Source: an uncultured Bacteroidota bacterium
Lineage (GTDB): Bacteria > Bacteroidota > Bacteroidia > Chitinophagales > Chitinophagaceae
Length of the DNA stretch: 9,313 nt
Direction: 5' to 3'
Assembly (NCBI GenBank): GCA_903944755.1
Contig: CAJATB010000075.1
Coordinates: 1 to 9,313 of the forward strand
Of this stretch, positions 6,797 through 9,313 are shown piece after piece. The translations under genes and the position numbers were made by a program. Position 1 is the first letter of the stretch; every line of letters begins with the position of its first letter. The notes under the pieces are model-generated. The model did no database searches. It saw nothing but the letters and a program-made list of their open reading frames with translations, and was not told the origin of the DNA.

Positions 6797-6826
6797 AAAG
6801 GCCGCAACGAAAGTTGTGGCCTTTTT
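6797..6826 (+). terminator. Terminator of tRNA-Gln
   Basis: A 12-bp stem AAAGGCCGCAAC / GTTGTGGCCTTT with one G-T wobble, a GAAA tetraloop and five T at the end. It starts four bases after the tRNA CCA. Confidence 0.9.
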
Positions 6827-7010
6827 CATGCCCTAAACAAACCAAGCAAAGAGCGAAGCGATGACAATGGAACGACAAGGCAAAATCAAGCTTGCTTGAA
6901 TTTTGAATTGGAGAGACATTGTAAAAGTTGCAACGCAACTTGCTTGGGGAAAGGCAAATGCGAGCCTGCTTGGAGAGGATTAGAAAAAATAAAAAAAGTA
7001 TAAACCACCA
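6827..7010 (+). other. Unexplained segment with nested inverted repeats (possible structured RNA or element remnant)
   Basis: No credible gene lies here; open frames on either strand run into the tRNA or are short and low in complexity. By eye the plus strand can form nested helices: CCAAGCA (6842-6848) with TGCTTGG (6941-6947), ACAATG (6864-6869) with CATTGT (6917-6922), an inner hairpin 6881-6905 (CAAAATCAAGC / GCTTGAATTTTG with a bulge), and a hairpin 6925-6941 (AAGTTGC-AAC-GCAACTT). TGCTTGG recurs at 6967-6973. The base composition looks richer in G and C than the neighbouring spacers. No promoter match was found inside, so it would need read-through from tRNA-Gln. Function unknown. Confidence 0.4.
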
Positions 7011-7034
7011 CAACTAATTAGTTGCGGCCTTTTT
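7011..7034 (+). terminator. Second terminator-like hairpin
   Basis: CAACTAATTAGTTG (7011-7024) is a perfect palindrome followed by CGGCC and five T. The stem can extend past one A-C mismatch to CC/GG. Bases 7021-7034 repeat the 3' arm of the tRNA-Gln terminator (6813-6826) with one difference and are exactly complementary over 12 bases to its 5' arm. Confidence 0.5.
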
Positions 7035-7055
7035 ATGTTGGGTTTTTCCAAAAAT

Positions 7056-7090
7056 AAAAGGATCAACGACCGAAGGGAGTTAATCCTTTT
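7056..7090 (-). terminator. Terminator of the universal stress protein gene
   Basis: On the minus strand AAAAGGATTAAC (7090-7079) pairs with GTTGATCCTTTT (7067-7056), 12 pairs with one T-G wobble and an 11-base loop, followed by ATTTTT. The 5' arm contains the last lysine and aspartate codons and the TAA stop, so gene end and terminator share sequence. Confidence 0.8.
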
Positions 7091-7523
7091 TTATTGGGAT
7101 TACTAACACAGGAACCGTCGAATGCCTGACAATATATTCGGCAGTACTTCCAATAACCATATGCGATAATCCAGTCCTTCCGTGGGTTCCCACGACAATA
7201 TAAGTGGCTTCTTCTTTTTCCGCTTTATCTATTATGTCATACTTAGCATTACCTACTTCTATATATAATGTGATGTCTAAATAATTATAGTCTGCCTTTA
7301 TTTTTTGCAACTCCTTTAAGGCATAATCCTTCTGGGCAGTATAAATCTCATCCCATTGCGTTGGCACTAAAGCCATCTGAGATTGTAAATAGTCTACATA
7401 AATGGGGATGATTGAAGCAATTACAATGGATGCATTCATTTTTGAAGCGAAGTCAATCCCTTTTTGGATTACCTCTGCAGTTGACTCACTAATATCAACC
7501 GCGATTAGCACTTTGTTTTTCAT
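7080..7523 (-). CDS. Universal stress protein, UspA family, ATP-binding type
   Basis: The 147-residue product is a single Usp domain. It has the N-terminal strand KVLIAVDISEST with Asp10, and the nucleotide-binding motif G-2x-G-9x-G-S at Gly112, Gly115, Gly125 and Ser126 (GTHGRTGLSHMVIGS), ending in VPVLVIP. Members with this motif usually bind ATP and act in stress or dormancy responses as cytoplasmic dimers; the specific partner is unknown. The gene is monocistronic by layout: 100 bases separate it from rfbD upstream, and its own terminator overlaps the stop codon. I found no clear TAnnTTTG upstream; a short inverted repeat (AATAACT / AGTTATT, about 7525-7554) sits just before the ATG, of uncertain meaning. 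Confidence 0.92.
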   Translation of the reverse strand: MKNKVLIAVDISESTAEVIQKGIDFASKMNASIVIASIIPIYVDYLQSQMALVPTQWDEIYTAQKDYALKELQKIKADYNYLDITLYIEVGNAKYDIIDKAEKEEATYIVVGTHGRTGLSHMVIGSTAEYIVRHSTVPVLVIPIKKD

Positions 7524-7591
7524 AATAACTTATTTCGTTGAATGTAGTTATTAATAAAGCATTAAAGTATGACTTATATTAGTAATAAATA

Positions 7592-7621
7592 ACTATTGTG
7601 CACTTACTTGGCATCAATAGT
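7592..7621 (-). terminator. Weak hairpin after rfbD (possible terminator)
   Basis: ACTATTG (7592-7598) and CAATAGT (7615-7621) form a 7-bp stem with a 16-base loop, followed on the minus strand by TATTTATT. It begins two bases after the rfbD stop codon. The stem is short and AT-rich, so this is a weak call. Confidence 0.35.
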
Positions 7622-7623
7622 AG

Positions 7624-8496
7624 CTAAGCCTTTAATTTATGGTAGCATTCCAACAAGGCATCTTCCCATTTAGGGATTTGAATGGATAAATCGTTTTCTA
7701 TTTTTTGCGTATCTAACACCGAATAAGCTGGACGCTTAGCTGGTGTAGGAAATTTATCGGTTGTGACTGAAGTGAGGATGCAATTTAACTCAGCTATTTT
7801 TTTTATCTGCTCAGCAAATCCGAACCAGGTAGTTTCCCCATTATTTGCATAATGATAAATTCCTTTAATTGAATGTCCTGCATTCAATAGTTCGACTACT
7901 TTCATTGTAGCAATTGCCAAATCCCTTGCATAAGTAGGTCGTCCTTTCTGATCTCCAACAATATTTAAACTTTCTTTTTCCTTCATTAACCGTAGCATGG
8001 TTTTTACAAAGTTATTCCCATGACTACTAAACACCCATGAAGTTCTAATTATAATAGTTGCTTTATTTGCATCCAGTGCCAATTGCTCTCCTGCTGCTTT
8101 TGTCTCCCCATAAAAATTCACTGGTTCAACCAAGGTGTTAGGTAAATAAGCACTAGTTGCATTTCCACCAAATACATAATCTGTAGAAAAAGTAATAAAT
8201 GGAATATTTAATTTATCTGACACGCGTGCCATTTCTCCCACCGCTAGCGCATTTACCGTATTGGCTAACTCCTTTTCTACTTCAGCTTTATCGACAGCAG
8301 TATAGGCGGCAGTATTAATAATGCAGTCAGGGGCAATACTATTAATTATTTTTTCAAATTGTTCAGGTTGGGACAAATCTAATTTTTGCCTATCTGCAAA
8401 TACAAATTCAAAATTTGGGTAAAGCGAAGCTAACTGAGTTAGTTCCCATCCCAACTGTCCATTCGCTCCAGTAACAAGTACTTTCTTAATTTGCAT
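7624..8496 (-). CDS. rfbD: dTDP-4-dehydrorhamnose reductase
   Basis: The 290-residue extended short-chain dehydrogenase fits RmlD/RfbD, which makes dTDP-L-rhamnose from dTDP-4-keto-rhamnose using NAD(P)H. Motifs are the nucleotide loop TGANGQLG (9-16), NTAAYTAVDKAE (61-72, family signature), STDYVFGG (104-111) with Ser104, Thr105 and Asp106 near the active site, the catalytic Tyr129-x3-Lys133 (NFYGETK), RTSWVF (151-156) and GRPTYARDLA (185-194). The usual length is about 290-300, so it is complete. It follows the UDP-glucuronate decarboxylase-like gene by 26 bases, which indicates one operon for surface polysaccharide sugars. The other dTDP-rhamnose genes (rfbA, B, C) are not in the window. 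The RmlD call is strong; a related 4-keto-sugar reductase is the only real alternative. Confidence 0.9.
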   Translation of the reverse strand: MQIKKVLVTGANGQLGWELTQLASLYPNFEFVFADRQKLDLSQPEQFEKIINSIAPDCIINTAAYTAVDKAEVEKELANTVNALAVGEMARVSDKLNIPFITFSTDYVFGGNATSAYLPNTLVEPVNFYGETKAAGEQLALDANKATIIIRTSWVFSSHGNNFVKTMLRLMKEKESLNIVGDQKGRPTYARDLAIATMKVVELLNAGHSIKGIYHYANNGETTWFGFAEQIKKIAELNCILTSVTTDKFPTPAKRPAYSVLDTQKIENDLSIQIPKWEDALLECYHKLKA

Positions 8497-8522
8497 TATA
8501 AAAAATTATCGGCTTCGATTAA

Positions 8523-9313
8523 TTATTTGGAAATAAATTCTTTAGGTAATTTTGTCCACTCGCTTGGCGGCAATGCTTTAAAATAATCGTAGGTCATTTT
8601 CAATCCTTCCGCACGTTCCACTTTTGGCTCCCACCCTAGTAAAGTTTTTGCTTTTGTGATATCAGGTTGTCGTTGCTTAGGGTCGTCCACCGGTAAGGGT
8701 TTGTAAATAATTTTTACACCTGACCCTGTTAATTTTAATACCTCCTCGGCAAAATCCTTTAAACTAATCTCATTAGGGTTACCAATATTTACAGGCTGTG
8801 TATAATCGCTCATTAATAGTCGGTAAATACCTTCTACTAAATCGGCTACATAACAAAAGCTTCTTGTTTGTGATCCGTCTCCAAACACAGTCATATCCTC
8901 GCCTCTTAAAGCTTGGCCAATAAATGCAGGAAGGGCACGGCCATCATTCAATCGCATTCTAGGGCCATAAGTATTAAAGATGCGTATTATGCGCGTATCT
9001 ACCTGGTGGAATGTATGGTATGCCATTGTGATGCTTTCCATATAGCGCTTTGCTTCGTCATACACACCTCTTGGGCCTACTGGATTTACATTGCCCCAAT
9101 ACTCCTCTGTTTGAGGATGCACTAGTGGATCCCCGTAAACTTCGCTTGTACTTGCTACCAGTATTCTTGCACCCTTAGCTTTTGCGAGTCCCAATAAGTT
9201 GTGCGTTCCCATCGCACCCACTTTTAAAGTTTGGATGGGTATTTTTAAATAATCAATCGGACTTGCTGGTGATGCAAAGTGCAAGATAAAATCCACAGGC
9301 CCTTCAATATCAA
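8523..9313 (-). CDS. UDP-glucuronate decarboxylase-like sugar epimerase/dehydratase, 5' end cut by the window
   Basis: The reading frame stays open to the right edge (codons for D-I-E-G-P precede VDFILHFASPASP), so the true start and the N-terminal Rossmann GxxGxxG loop lie outside. The apparent start at 9296 is an internal GTG. Numbered from that codon, the visible part has HFASPASPIDY (6-16), ASTSEVYGDP (48-57), the catalytic Tyr79-x3-Lys83 (VYDEAK), RIFNTYGPRM (105-114), GSQTRSFCYVADL (141-153) and DDPKQRQPDITKAK (204-217). These match UDP-xylose synthase (UXS), which turns UDP-glucuronate into UDP-xylose, better than dTDP-glucose 4,6-dehydratase or GalE. It sits 26 bases before rfbD on the same strand, within a polysaccharide sugar operon. 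The family is certain, the exact product likely. Confidence 0.87.
   Translation of the reverse strand, partial: DIEGPVDFILHFASPASPIDYLKIPIQTLKVGAMGTHNLLGLAKAKGARILVASTSEVYGDPLVHPQTEEYWGNVNPVGPRGVYDEAKRYMESITMAYHTFHQVDTRIIRIFNTYGPRMRLNDGRALPAFIGQALRGEDMTVFGDGSQTRSFCYVADLVEGIYRLLMSDYTQPVNIGNPNEISLKDFAEEVLKLTGSGVKIIYKPLPVDDPKQRQPDITKAKTLLGWEPKVERAEGLKMTYDYFKALPPSEWTKLPKEFISK

Noticed and set aside
6761..7003. Plus-strand open frame of 80 codons starting inside tRNA-Gln
   Set aside because: It begins in the tRNA, reads through the terminator hairpin, and has no family motif or initiation signal. The DNA is better explained as RNA structure.
6699..7013. Minus-strand open frame of 104 codons overlapping tRNA-Gln
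   Set aside because: Its C-terminal half is the antisense translation of the tRNA gene and its N-terminus is low-complexity hydrophobic sequence from an A-rich stretch; no protein family is recognisable.
6719..7034. Integration site of a mobile element at tRNA-Gln
   Set aside because: No integrase gene is nearby except the housekeeping xerC far away, and I found no second copy of the tRNA 3' end in the window.
9294..9296. GTG as the start of the UXS-like gene
   Set aside because: The frame continues upstream to the window edge with family-like residues, and a start here would remove the cofactor-binding loop.
1..9313. Defence system, CRISPR array, prophage or transposon
   Set aside because: All recognisable genes are housekeeping or sugar-nucleotide genes; there are no spaced direct repeats, transposase motifs or phage genes.

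Overview
The window reads as chromosomal DNA of a member of the Bacteroidota, most likely a Chitinophagales-type bacterium (family-level guess, moderate to low confidence). The evidence is a low GC content, promoter elements of the Bacteroidota type (TAnnTTTG with an upstream TTTG about 18-20 bp away), almost no Shine-Dalgarno sequences, and the gene order rpsU - xerC - hpf - tRNA, which in this phylum normally leads into a tRNA/tuf/secE/nusG/rpl/rpo cluster. That cluster would lie off the left edge.

Left part (1-2100, all minus strand): the 5' end of a tRNA (probably Thr by synteny) with a clear promoter, then, read right to left, rpsU (bS21) with its own promoter and a perfect Shine-Dalgarno, a hairpin terminator/attenuator, xerC, a 180-nt leader, the hibernation factor gene hpf and a perfect terminator. 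This is a translation and chromosome-maintenance block.

Middle (2102-5826): hscA (Hsp70 chaperone of Fe-S cluster assembly, without hscB or isc genes beside it) and an RDD-family membrane protein gene, both minus strand. tyrS (tyrosyl-tRNA synthetase) is divergent from the RDD gene across 52 bp and ends in a strong hairpin terminator facing the next gene.

Right part (5907-9313): a secreted SGNH hydrolase gene (minus) with a small tandem repeat running past its stop codon; a tRNA-Gln gene (plus) with promoter, leader hairpin and terminator; an unexplained 200-nt segment that can fold into several nested helices and ends in a second copy of the terminator's 3' arm; a universal stress protein gene (minus); and a two-gene sugar-nucleotide operon (minus), a UDP-glucuronate decarboxylase-like gene cut by the window edge followed by rfbD/rmlD. 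The last pair supplies nucleotide sugars for surface polysaccharide.

Most of the window is ordinary housekeeping sequence and I see no defence system, CRISPR array, transposase or prophage. The items most worth a second look are the special translational signal of rpsU, the hairpin touching the xerC start codon, and the structured non-coding segment after tRNA-Gln.
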